Positions 8,578 through 13,595 of a stretch of DNA of 20,009 nt are shown here, one piece after another. The notes under the pieces are model-generated. The model saw nothing but the letters and a program-made list of their open reading frames with translations. It was not told where the DNA came from and ran no database searches. The stretch comes from a virus. A program made the position numbers and the translations under genes. Location of the stretch: positions 1 to 20,009 of the IMG/VR virus record IMGVR_UViG_3300028557_000238; one strand, 5' to 3'. How positions within the stretch are numbered: the first letter of the stretch is position 1; each line of letters opens with the position of its first letter.

Positions 8578-9011
8578 CCAATAGCGCCGAAATAAATTAT
8601 ACAGCGACTGCCTTTGCGGCTGGTACATCAGTTATCGTACCATACCCAATCGGTTTGCAATATTTTATGTTTGATACGAGCGGCAGCCACTCCTATAAAT
8701 ACAACCAAGTGCAGGCATCAACTGCAAATTCGTTCGATATTCTTTTTGGAGCATCCCATGTGCAAATTACAAATTTGACCGGCGAGACCCTGACTGGCGC
8801 GATCATATTCAATTTGGCGCTCCATGCCCGAGAACCCTCAGATGCGATAAGTCAGAGCATACTTTTGATTGAAATACCAGGCTATGAAAATTTTCCGCAA
8901 ATCGGAACGACTGGGAGAATCTATGTGGATACCATTGTCAATAATATCTACCGCTGGACTGGGTCTGAATATGCCCCACTGCCATCAGTGATCGACGCTG
9001 GAACGGCGTGA
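8574..9011 (+). CDS. Short tail-associated protein with GRIYVDT-YRW motif
   Basis: The 145-residue protein has a beta-rich body and a C-terminal unit FPQIGTTGRIYVDTIVNNIY followed by RWTGSEYAPLPSV. This G-x-x-G-x-I-Y-V-D-x(4)N-x-x-Y-R-W-x-G-x-x-Y pattern recurs in phage tail-fibre and collagen-like proteins as a small beta module, often joining fibre shafts to the virion. It overlaps the nozzle-like gene by ATGA, so it is probably a minor tail protein or fibre adaptor. Its 3' end overlaps by 27 bp the 3' end of an opposing gene (8985-9335), and no clear bidirectional terminator separates them. Confidence 0.7.
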   Translation: MTNSAEINYTATAFAAGTSVIVPYPIGLQYFMFDTSGSHSYKYNQVQASTANSFDILFGASHVQITNLTGETLTGAIIFNLALHAREPSDAISQSILLIEIPGYENFPQIGTTGRIYVDTIVNNIYRWTGSEYAPLPSVIDAGTA

Positions 9012-9335
9012 CGCAAACTGCTCGCCTAATTCTCCCCCAACAATAATTTTTGCAGCGTCTCTCGCCGACACCCGCATTTTTAGAGCGATCTCCAAAATCT
9101 CAGTTTCACTGAAACCGAGCCTGCTGTTAAAATACACGCGGCCATCTGCAATCACGAACGACTTGGTACTGTCAACCCTATATTTCGGACCTCCCTGTTG
9201 CCTCGTTTTTGCGTGTCGAGCCTTTGATTTCGCGTTCAACTTTTCACGGTTGTCCAAGTACCACTGCCGTTTTCGCGCGCGGTCATATTCCTGATTGTTC
9301 TTCCGCCACGCCGCACTGGCTTTGCTCGCACTCAT
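8985..9335 (-). CDS. Hypothetical basic protein
   Basis: The 116-residue protein faces the structural genes. Its N-terminal third is extremely basic and helical (AWRKNNQEYDRARKRQWYLD then KLNAKSKARHAKTRQQ), like the pre-HNH or nucleic-acid-contact regions of some phage endonucleases. No HNH catalytic block follows. The C-terminal half (SETEILEIALKMRVSARDAAKI) looks like a small helical domain with possible helix-turn-helix character. It follows the RHH gene on the same strand with 42 bases between them, so the two probably form one minus-strand unit. The function is unknown; DNA or RNA binding is suggested only by charge. Confidence 0.6.
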   Translation of the reverse strand: MSASKASAAWRKNNQEYDRARKRQWYLDNREKLNAKSKARHAKTRQQGGPKYRVDSTKSFVIADGRVYFNSRLGFSETEILEIALKMRVSARDAAKIIVGGELGEQFASRRSSVDH

Positions 9336-9377
9336 AAAACAAAAAGACGCACCTTACGAAATTTGGCAACAAAAAAC

Positions 9378-9800
9378 TTACGAGGTTACTCGGTTGCTAT
9401 AATAATCGGCTACGAGCAAGATTCGCCGGTAATCGCCGCGCTTGAGATGCAGCGATACTGAATCAGGGCCGGACGCCAAGTGATACTCGGGAAACATTGC
9501 ACTCAGGAGGCTTTGAGCCTCGCTGAGAGTTTTGAATCGTGTATCGTCCAGACCCAGTTTATTCACCTTGTTTTGTTCGGCGGGTGGCAGGAAGTCAGTC
9601 TCTTCAACCACGACCCGCAGGTCACAGGGAATAATTGATTCGATGTATTTGCCGCGCGACTGAGTCCCGCGATCCGCGTCGATCCGTTGCCAGGACTGTG
9701 GCAGCATCGAGATTGAGCGGGTTAAAACTTTCCGGCCTGTGCCAGGGCCCGATTTTCTTCCAGACCCTTTACGCGCCCCTCCATGCGTTGATTTGTTCAT
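9378..9800 (-). CDS. Ribbon-helix-helix-like DNA-binding protein
   Basis: The 140-residue protein begins HGGARKGSGRKSGPGTGRK, a glycine/arginine/lysine stretch common at the N-terminus of small phage DNA-binding proteins. It continues with TRSISMLPQSWQRIDADRG then QSRGKYIESII, which fits a ribbon-helix-helix domain: a strand of alternating residues followed by two helices, the second starting at a Ser/Arg-rich turn. The remaining about 75 residues are not recognised (LSEAQSLLSAMFPEYHLASG and a beta-rich end). The gene points against the virion genes, next to the presumed cargo. Its start overlaps a tiny upstream ORF by ATGA (9797-9800). A transcription regulator of this cassette is the best guess. 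Confidence 0.68.
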   Translation of the reverse strand: MNKSTHGGARKGSGRKSGPGTGRKVLTRSISMLPQSWQRIDADRGTQSRGKYIESIIPCDLRVVVEETDFLPPAEQNKVNKLGLDDTRFKTLSEAQSLLSAMFPEYHLASGPDSVSLHLKRGDYRRILLVADYYSNRVTS

Positions 9801-9853
9801 TGGATTTTCGCTTCTACTGTACCTGCATTAGTCGATATTTCAGCTTTTGACAT
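9797..9853 (-). CDS. Possible 18-residue leader ORF
   Basis: On the minus strand an ATG at 9853-9851 opens an 18-codon frame (MSKAEISTNAGTVEAKIQ). It ends at TGA 9799-9797, overlapping the start of the RHH-like gene exactly as ATGA, the junction used throughout this genome. No good Shine-Dalgarno site precedes it (A-rich sequence only), so translation is uncertain. It could couple or regulate expression of the RHH gene, or be a chance frame. Confidence 0.3.
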   Translation of the reverse strand: MSKAEISTNAGTVEAKIQ

Positions 9854-9941
9854 AGGTTTTTTTATAATGATGTTGTGTTTCATAGGTTGAGTTCAGGGTG
9901 GGGTTCGTGTTGTGTTGTGTTCTGTTGTTTTTTGGTTTGGT

Positions 9942-9964
9942 GGCGCGGGGGTCGAACCCGCGCC
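9942..9964 (-). terminator. GC-rich hairpin downstream of the minus-strand gene, T-arm-like
   Basis: A perfect 8-bp stem (GGCGCGGG / CCCGCGCC, 9942-9949 with 9957-9964) encloses a 7-base loop. It starts 7 bases after the stop of the 9972-10337 minus-strand gene, the place expected for a terminator, but no T run follows. Read on the minus strand the loop is TTCGACC and the sequence continues into ACCA, imitating a tRNA T-arm. It may be a terminator lacking a U tract, an RNA stabiliser, or a relic of a tRNA 3' end. Confidence 0.4.
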
Positions 9965-9971
9965 GGTGGCG

Positions 9972-10337
9972 TTAGAAGTTGTAGTCGTAGTAGTGGTGAT
10001 GACCGGCGCCCAAGGTATTGCCGACGGAATGAGTGGAGCTACCGACGAGCTTGTATTTGCCTTTGCCGTCTCCCAAATCCCGATAGGTGAATTTGCTCAC
10101 AGACCCATTTGGGTTAGCAGTGATTGCATATCTCTGGTCGCCGGAGGTGTGACCGACAAACCCTCCTACACTGAATTGCAGGGCATCGGTTGCCCCGTTG
10201 AGGAGTTGAGCGTTGCCCCTTTGAAAGAGGACGGTTCTGCCGCTTTTGCTGACTCCGATTATGTAGCCTGCGTGACAGTCAGTATAGACATTGAATGTCG
10301 CCTGATCTCCGATTTGGAATGTTGTTGTTGGTTTCAT
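9972..10337 (-). CDS. Conserved phage protein of unknown function (C-terminal YDYNF)
   Basis: The 121-residue protein reads IGDQATFNVYTDCHAGYIIG then VSKSGRTVLFQRGNAQLLNG, a middle DQRYAITANPNGSVSKFTYR, and ends GHHHYYDYNF. This layout (GD-A-x-x-x-x-x-D-x-H-A-x-x-I, VS-x-x-G-x-x-V-x-x-Q, DPNG-like turn, x-Y-x-D-Y-x-F end) matches a small beta-rich family met repeatedly in phages and without assigned function. I recall the pattern but know no name for it. The gene stands alone on the minus strand, opposite the virion genes and next to the attachment site, where cargo expressed in the lysogen often lies. It has its own plausible promoter just upstream. A longer plus-strand frame (9912-10397) is antisense and rejected. 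Confidence 0.72.
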   Translation of the reverse strand: MKPTTTFQIGDQATFNVYTDCHAGYIIGVSKSGRTVLFQRGNAQLLNGATDALQFSVGGFVGHTSGDQRYAITANPNGSVSKFTYRDLGDGKGKYKLVGSSTHSVGNTLGAGHHHYYDYNF

Positions 10338-10346
10338 TACGAAACC

Positions 10347-10375
10347 ATAATCGGCTCACACTTGAAAAAGATCAA
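10347..10375 (-). promoter_or_regulatory. Candidate sigma-70-type promoter for the YDYNF gene
   Basis: On the minus strand TTGATC (10375-10370) and GATTAT (10352-10347) are separated by 17 bases, each matching four of six consensus positions. The -10 box lies only nine bases from the ATG of the gene at 10337, so transcripts would be leaderless or nearly so. This fits the absence of a Shine-Dalgarno site. The assignment comes from sequence inspection only. Confidence 0.35.
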
Positions 10376-10388
10376 CAACTTTTTTCAA
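10362..10388. repeat. Inverted repeat TTGAAAAAG / CTTTTTTCAA
   Basis: TTGAAAAAG (10362-10370) is mirrored by CTTTTTTCAA (10379-10388) across 8 bases, with one extra T. It overlaps the -35 region of the candidate minus-strand promoter and lies in an AT-rich gene-free stretch. An operator or a weak hairpin are both possible. The rest of 10389-10607 holds no gene that I can support: a TTG-initiated frame from 10409 runs on only by overlapping the zinc-ribbon gene. Confidence 0.4.
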
Positions 10389-10607
10389 AATAAATAAATA
10401 TTTTTTATTTGACGGAAAACAAAAAACCTGAAACCCGCATAGAATGGGCCTATCCGGCCATTTGGTTGCCCTCTTTCAAATTCCATTTCCAAAATTTGCA
10501 AGTGGCGCGAGCCATGGCGGCCCGGTATGCTCAAGAGCAGAAATCCAACACAATAAAATCGAAACGACCAGCGCAGCCGCCCTTAAAACCTAACCCTCAA
10601 AAATCCC

Positions 10608-11087
10608 ATGCAAACACATCAACTCACCCCATCGCTCCAACTCACCACCGACCACCCCGCAAGCAGCCACGGCATCCCCGTGCTCGTGACCAACAAGAAC
10701 CAGACAGACCTCGAAGGCATCCCTGCATGCCTCGGCCCCGCCGACATGCTCGAATACGGAGGCAACCTCTGGCCTGCGGCGAAGCATGTGCAACGCTTTG
10801 CCAAGCACCACCCCGACAACATGGAACTCCAGGAAGCCGCCGCAGCCTTCTGCCGCCAGTGGCCCGACGGACCGCAAACGGAACTGACATCCAAACTACC
10901 AGCTGGAGCAAGAAGCCACTTAGACGCACCTTGTCCAAAGTGCGGCGGCATCCTCATTTCGCGTGAGGCAGGGTCGGTGCCCGGCGAGGTGTGCTGCGAG
11001 GACTGCGGATGGCAAGGCACCTGGAAGGGCACGGAGAACCCCTGGGACATGGAGACCGGCGGCGCTGTAGCGCGATTCGAACAATAA
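10608..11087 (+). CDS. Zinc-ribbon protein, function unknown
   Basis: The 159-residue protein ends in a clear zinc ribbon: CPKCGG (C109, C112) and CCEDCGWQG (C130, C133). Two CxxC knuckles about 18 residues apart precede an aromatic, glycine-rich tail. The first 100 residues are not recognised; they include LVTNKNQTDLEGIPACLGPA and a helical segment HVQRFAKHHPDNMELQEAAA. There is no Shine-Dalgarno site before ATG 10608, only A-rich sequence. It is transcribed toward attP and is followed by hairpins and a terminator at 11229-11260. It may bind nucleic acid or act as a small adaptor protein. Confidence 0.75.
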   Translation: MQTHQLTPSLQLTTDHPASSHGIPVLVTNKNQTDLEGIPACLGPADMLEYGGNLWPAAKHVQRFAKHHPDNMELQEAAAAFCRQWPDGPQTELTSKLPAGARSHLDAPCPKCGGILISREAGSVPGEVCCEDCGWQGTWKGTENPWDMETGGAVARFEQ

Positions 11088-11130
11088 AAAAACTTGCGCG
11101 TGAGCGCGGGCAGCGATAAGTATTGGCCAT

Positions 11131-11154
11131 CGCCCTTCGAGCAATCGAAGGGCG
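11131..11154 (+). other. Perfect 10-bp hairpin with GCAA tetraloop
   Basis: CGCCCTTCGA (11131-11140) pairs perfectly with TCGAAGGGCG (11145-11154) around the stable GCAA loop. No T run follows directly, so it is not a standard terminator. It lies in the gene-free stretch 11088-11228, 43 bases after the zinc-ribbon gene. Two copies of GCCGAAAGGC, each a GAAA-capped mini-hairpin (11177-11186 and 11202-11211), follow it, and then a real terminator. The whole could be a structured 3' untranslated region or a small RNA. Confidence 0.7.
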
Positions 11155-11228
11155 CGGATTAAAACCAAAAAGTTAAGCCGAAAGGCATTTGTGACGAGGA
11201 CGCCGAAAGGCTCTGAAATCAACTCCTG

Positions 11229-11260
11229 GCGGGGCTGCGAAAGCAGTCCCGCTTTTTTTT
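11229..11260 (+). terminator. Intrinsic terminator with GAAA loop and T8 tail
   Basis: GCGGGGCTGC (11229-11238) pairs with GCAGTCCCGC (11243-11252), a 10-bp stem with one G-T pair, closed by a GAAA tetraloop and followed by eight T residues (11253-11260). It is a textbook intrinsic terminator. It ends transcription from the zinc-ribbon gene, and possibly a small structured RNA, before the attachment site. Confidence 0.92.
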
Positions 11261-11334
11261 GGCTCTTTTTTTATTCCCCCTCGAACTCGCGCCATCTGAT
11301 CTGCCGCTCGCGGTGACTTACAATTTAGGCTATT

Positions 11335-11356
11335 CGCAAAGGGGGTTTGCGTTTTT
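11335..11356 (+). terminator. Second terminator-like hairpin, also a repeat copy
   Basis: CGCAAA (11335-11340) pairs with TTTGCG (11346-11351) around a GGGGG loop, and five T residues follow. The 17-base unit recurs at 11451-11467 with a single base change. It may be a back-up terminator protecting attP from incoming transcription. The sequence between 11261 and 11334 holds no gene I can support. Confidence 0.55.
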
Positions 11357-11450
11357 GCTACCTGTTTTCTGCCCGGAAAGGCACACGGACACTGGTTCTG
11401 CGGACTTTTCAAATCTGCACTTTTGCAATAATAGATACGCCTCCCAAAAG

Positions 11451-11467
11451 CGCAAAGGGGGGTTGCG
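11451..11467 (+). repeat. Second copy of the CGCAAAGGGGG hairpin repeat
   Basis: CGCAAAGGGGGGTTGCG here differs at one position from the copy at 11335-11351 (CGCAAAGGGGGTTTGCG), with starts 116 bp apart. Both can fold into CGCAA/TTGCG stems around a G run. A related unit, GCAAAGGGGGGCTGCG, occurs at 16690-16705. The function is unknown; binding sites for a phage protein or duplicated terminator stems are possible. Confidence 0.55.
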
Positions 11468-11491
11468 ATAATAAATCGATTATCAGCAGAA

Positions 11492-11700
11492 AAAATGTCA
11501 GATTTCCAATAAACCGAAAACCATTGACATTTTCACCGGACAAGAAGGTGGGTTCGAATCCCACCCCCTCCGCCATTTTTGACTCTATTTTACTGATTCT
11601 AACAATGGCTTCAGAAGTAGACTGGGAGCGGGGTTTGCCGGGGATTGACTGGATTTTACCAAATCTTACGGATTTGCTAAAATGTCAATGGATGTCAATG
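11492..11700 (+). other. attP: tRNA 3' end core with flanking arm-type sites
   Basis: Positions 11548-11575 read as the 3' end of a tRNA: T stem GTGGG/CCCAC, loop TTCGAAT, acceptor strand CCCCTCC, discriminator G and CCA. The G discriminator and inferred GGAGGGG 5' acceptor suggest tRNA-Ser. The rest of a tRNA is absent. Around this core lie AAAATGTCA (11492-11500), its extended inverted copy CCATTGACATTTT (11521-11533), a perfect 13-base match in reverse orientation AAAATGTCAATGG (11679-11691), and ATGTCAATG again at 11692-11700, 10 bp after the copy at 11682-11690. Repeats on both sides of a tRNA-derived core, with the integrase gene starting at 11711, are the layout of an attP with P and P' arms. 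Core borders cannot be set without the host attB. Confidence 0.82.
11655..11683 (+). promoter_or_regulatory. Candidate integrase promoter overlapped by an arm-type site
   Basis: TTTACC (11655-11660) and TAAAAT (11678-11683) are 17 bases apart and match four and five of six sigma-70 consensus positions. The -10 box overlaps the 13-base repeat at 11679-11691, and AAATC/GATTT (11661-11665, 11671-11675) form a short inverted repeat in the spacer. Integrase bound at the arm site would be expected to repress its own gene, as in other phages. This is inferred from sequence. Confidence 0.5.
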
Positions 11701-11710
11701 TGGTGTCAGT

Positions 11711-12724
11711 ATGAATTTACAGGCTCTTATTCCTCGGTTTGATCGCAAGCTGGCGCGTTGGGTGATCGATGTTCCGAAGGCGCTCAATGCAGGGAAACGG
11801 AAAAGAATGTTTTTTCAGGATGCGGCGGATGCGAATAAAGCGCACGCTGAGCTTGTTTTTTCTCTGGCTCACACGGGGGCAATTCCATCTAAAGCGGAGG
11901 CAGGGGAGACGACGGGGCATTTCATCGCGGGATTTCTCGCCAAGAAGTCTCTTGAGGTGGAGCCGGTCACGCTGCGTCAACTCAAATGGGGCCTGCTCAA
12001 ACTCTCGGCGGCGCATGGAGCGAAGAGGCCGGAGGACTTGGATGCAGAGGAGATGCGGCGGTGGGTGGATAAGTTGCCGCTGACGACTCGCGGAAAGTTT
12101 AATGTTTTTGCGGTGTGCCGGGATTTTTTTGCGTCTCCGCCGATGCGGAAGGTTGTTTCGTTCAGTCCGTTTTCTGACGCGCCGCCAAAGAAGGACAAGG
12201 GGGCTCGCTTGCCGATCCTCACGGTGGCTCAGATGCAGGCGCTCCTCAAGCATGAGTGGCCTTCTTGGTTTCAGGCTTGGCTTGTTGCGGGGGCTTTTGG
12301 TGGCTTGCGGACGCGGGAGATTTTTGCGGTGAATAATTCCGCGATTGATTGGGAGTATGACGAGATTGTGATTCGCCGCGAAGATGCCAAACAGGGCGAG
12401 GCTGCGCGGCCGCGCAGCGCGACGATCTACGAGCCGCTCAAGCGCCATATGCCGCGAGGAGATGCGGACAAGGCTTTGGTGCATGGGTGGAGCAAGAAAA
12501 AATGGAAACCGGTAATTCGCGAAGCGTGCCAAGTTATCGGTATCCAGGGGCCGCTGGAATGGCCTTCTAACTGCCTGCGTCACTCATTCGCTTCCTATCA
12601 CCTGGCCCACTATAAAGACACTGTGCAGACCGCATTTTTAATGGGCACATCGCCGCGCCTGCTCTACGAGACCTACGCGAACCAAGTCTCCCGGCGCGAT
12701 GCGGCGAAGTGGTGGATGCTGTAG
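11711..12724 (+). CDS. int: Tyrosine recombinase, phage integrase
   Basis: The 337-residue enzyme cuts and joins attP with the host tRNA site. The N-terminal part (residues about 65-150) resembles a core-binding helical domain; residues 165-337 form the catalytic domain. Visible active-site elements are R200 in GAFGGLRTRE, K227 in the beta-hairpin (REDAKQGE), R290 and H291 in NCLRHSFASYH, and the nucleophile Y322 in LLYETYANQ. Two usual positions differ: the first His of HxxR is Asn (N287), and the His of the LGH box is Thr (T313 in MGTSPRLL). The LRHSFASYHLA and SRRDAAKWW segments recall integrases of Planctomycetes and Verrucomicrobia. No strong Shine-Dalgarno site precedes ATG 11711, which begins just after the arm-type repeats. 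Confidence 0.93.
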   Translation: MNLQALIPRFDRKLARWVIDVPKALNAGKRKRMFFQDAADANKAHAELVFSLAHTGAIPSKAEAGETTGHFIAGFLAKKSLEVEPVTLRQLKWGLLKLSAAHGAKRPEDLDAEEMRRWVDKLPLTTRGKFNVFAVCRDFFASPPMRKVVSFSPFSDAPPKKDKGARLPILTVAQMQALLKHEWPSWFQAWLVAGAFGGLRTREIFAVNNSAIDWEYDEIVIRREDAKQGEAARPRSATIYEPLKRHMPRGDADKALVHGWSKKKWKPVIREACQVIGIQGPLEWPSNCLRHSFASYHLAHYKDTVQTAFLMGTSPRLLYETYANQVSRRDAAKWWML

Positions 12725-12792
12725 CTTATCGGTGCGTGAATATAGCTACCCCCCCCCCGCATTTTGGGTGGGTGTGATGTTGTGAATTTGCC
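12725..12792. other. Convergent spacer with a C10 tract and G-rich complement
   Basis: Between the integrase and the opposing RHH gene there is a run of ten C residues (12749-12758), followed seven bases later by GGGTGGG. The two can pair into an imperfect hairpin, a possible bidirectional terminator. Long single-base runs are prone to slippage in replication and sequencing, so the exact length is doubtful. Confidence 0.45.
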
Positions 12793-13095
12793 CTAACCAG
12801 CCCGACGGGAGGTTTTGGTTGTAGCTTTTAATAACCCAGAGCCTAAACTCCCTGACAGCGTGGCCATCTTCGCACCAACAACCGGGGAGGCTTTGGACGG
12901 TTTGCTGGGGTTTTTTTGCGCGAATTTTTCAGGATTCTTTTTTTTCAACTCGTTAAGAGTCTCCTGAATCAATGAGGAAACGGTAACTCTTGACCCCCTG
13001 TTTTGGCTTTCTTTTTGCGCTTCCTGAATAAGCCATTTGTGAAGATTTGATGGCAAAGACACGCTGACTTTTTTGCACAATGAGTCTGATTTCAT
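12793..13095 (-). CDS. Ribbon-helix-helix repressor candidate
   Basis: The 100-residue protein contains KKVSVSLPSNLHKWLIQEAQ then NRGSRVTVSSLIQETLNELK. This is a CopG/Arc/MetJ-type ribbon-helix-helix: a beta strand with alternating residues, helix one, a turn, and helix two. A lysine-rich tail follows. RHH dimers bind short, tandem palindromic operators. It is transcribed away from the early operon, and several TAGTAG/CTACTA half-sites lie in the intervening DNA, some overlapping its own likely promoter. Place and family point to the lysogeny repressor or an early-promoter regulator. The plus-strand RHH at 13255 may compete for the same sites. Confidence 0.8.
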   Translation of the reverse strand: MKSDSLCKKVSVSLPSNLHKWLIQEAQKESQNRGSRVTVSSLIQETLNELKKKNPEKFAQKNPSKPSKASPVVGAKMATLSGSLGSGLLKATTKTSRRAG

Positions 13096-13101
13096 ATTTC
13101 A

Positions 13102-13244
13102 ATAGTAGGAGAAATTACTACTAAAGCAAAAATAAATTTTAGCCCAGAGATGTAGTGCTCATGCGGATGTCAAGTGAAAAACAACATTCCGACATGGGGT
13201 GATCTACTAATAAAATATTGCTACTGTTTCCGACTTGGTAGTAA
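13102..13244. promoter_or_regulatory. Divergent promoter/operator region with TAGTAG-CTACTA half-sites
   Basis: Half-sites lie at TAGTAG 13103-13108, CTACTA 13118-13123 (an inverted pair, 9-base spacer), CTACTA 13204-13209, CTACTG 13221-13226 and TAGTAA 13239-13244. On the minus strand TACTAT (13107-13102) could be the -10 of the RHH repressor gene, with TTGCTT 16 bases upstream. On the plus strand CCGACA (13189-13194) and TAAAAT (13211-13216), 16 bases apart, could drive the early operon; a half-site fills part of that spacer. The half-site resembles RHH operator elements. This would form a two-promoter switch. Confidence 0.6.
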
Positions 13245-13254
13245 GAAATGCGCC

Positions 13255-13425
13255 ATGCAAAACGCATTCGTAAAAACCAGCGTCAGTATGCCGAGCGACA
13301 TGCTGGAATGGCTGAAGCAGACAGCCGCAGCGGAAGGCCGTATGCCGGTCTCCCGAATCATCGCCCAATTAGTCAAAGAGAAAATGGATCGGCAAAAAAC
13401 CAGCAACAGGTGGGGGACCAAATGA
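13255..13425 (+). CDS. Small ribbon-helix-helix protein, first early gene
   Basis: The 56-residue protein reads VKTSVSMPSDMLEWLKQTAA then EGRMPVSRIIAQLVKEKMDR. It is a minimal RHH domain with the strand TSVSM and a second helix after PVS. It is preceded by the operator cluster and opens the early operon. The frame extends back to GTG 13174, but ATG 13255 is preferred: it starts just before the domain, and the upstream part overlaps the operators. Its TGA overlaps the next ATG (13422). It may be a Cro-like counterpart of the divergent RHH protein. That pairing is inferred. Confidence 0.72.
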   Translation: MQNAFVKTSVSMPSDMLEWLKQTAAAEGRMPVSRIIAQLVKEKMDRQKTSNRWGTK

Positions 13426-13595
13426 AGCCCTGTTGGCTCAAGCCCAAAGCGGCCTGCTTATACCTCAGTATAAGCAGACCCACCCTCTACCTTTTAAAAG
13501 GCTCTGGGGTAATCAAATTCTACAAGCTGGGCGGAGTGATCTTGCTCAAAGTCTCAGAACTCGACGAAGCCGTCGAGAAGGGGGTGCAGAAATGA
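13422..13595 (+). CDS. AlpA/excisionase-like HTH protein
   Basis: The 57-residue protein reads LKPKAACLYLSISRPTLYLL then KGSGVIKFYKLGGVILLKVS. This is the winged helix-turn-helix (HTH_17, MerR/AlpA-like) pattern in which a helix-turn-helix is followed by a beta wing ending in a small lysine-rich stretch. Proteins of this type act as excisionases or as activators of integrase/excision genes. The start is fixed by the ATGA overlap at 13422; a longer frame from 13248 is out of phase with the RHH gene and rejected. It could control direction of recombination at the attP site 1.7 kb away. Confidence 0.75.
   Translation: MKPCWLKPKAACLYLSISRPTLYLLKGSGVIKFYKLGGVILLKVSELDEAVEKGVQK

Noticed and set aside
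9847-9868. TTGACA and TATAAT boxes on the plus strand
   Set aside because: Both boxes are perfect, but the spacer is only 10 bases, so this is not a workable sigma-70 promoter.
9942-9975. Possible tRNA gene on the minus strand
   Set aside because: Only a T-arm-like hairpin is present. The acceptor strand is too short, and the upstream bases encode the end of a protein, so no cloverleaf forms.
9912-10397. Plus-strand frame of 161 codons
   Set aside because: It is antisense to the better-supported YDYNF-type gene and has poly-valine, low-complexity sequence typical of a shadow frame.
10409-10966. TTG-initiated plus-strand frame of 185 codons
   Set aside because: More than half overlaps the zinc-ribbon gene in another frame and turns into Pro/Arg/His-rich sequence, the signature of a shadow of a GC-rich gene.
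11161-11220. Hammerhead-type ribozyme in the structured stretch
   Set aside because: GAAA loops are present, but the conserved CUGANGA core is not.
11347-11742. Plus-strand frame of 131 codons across the attP
   Set aside because: It translates the tRNA end as VGSNPTPSA, a well-known spurious product, and runs through arm sites.
13174-13254. GTG start extending the small RHH gene upstream by 27 codons
   Set aside because: The extension is unlike RHH proteins and would cover the operator half-sites and the candidate promoter.
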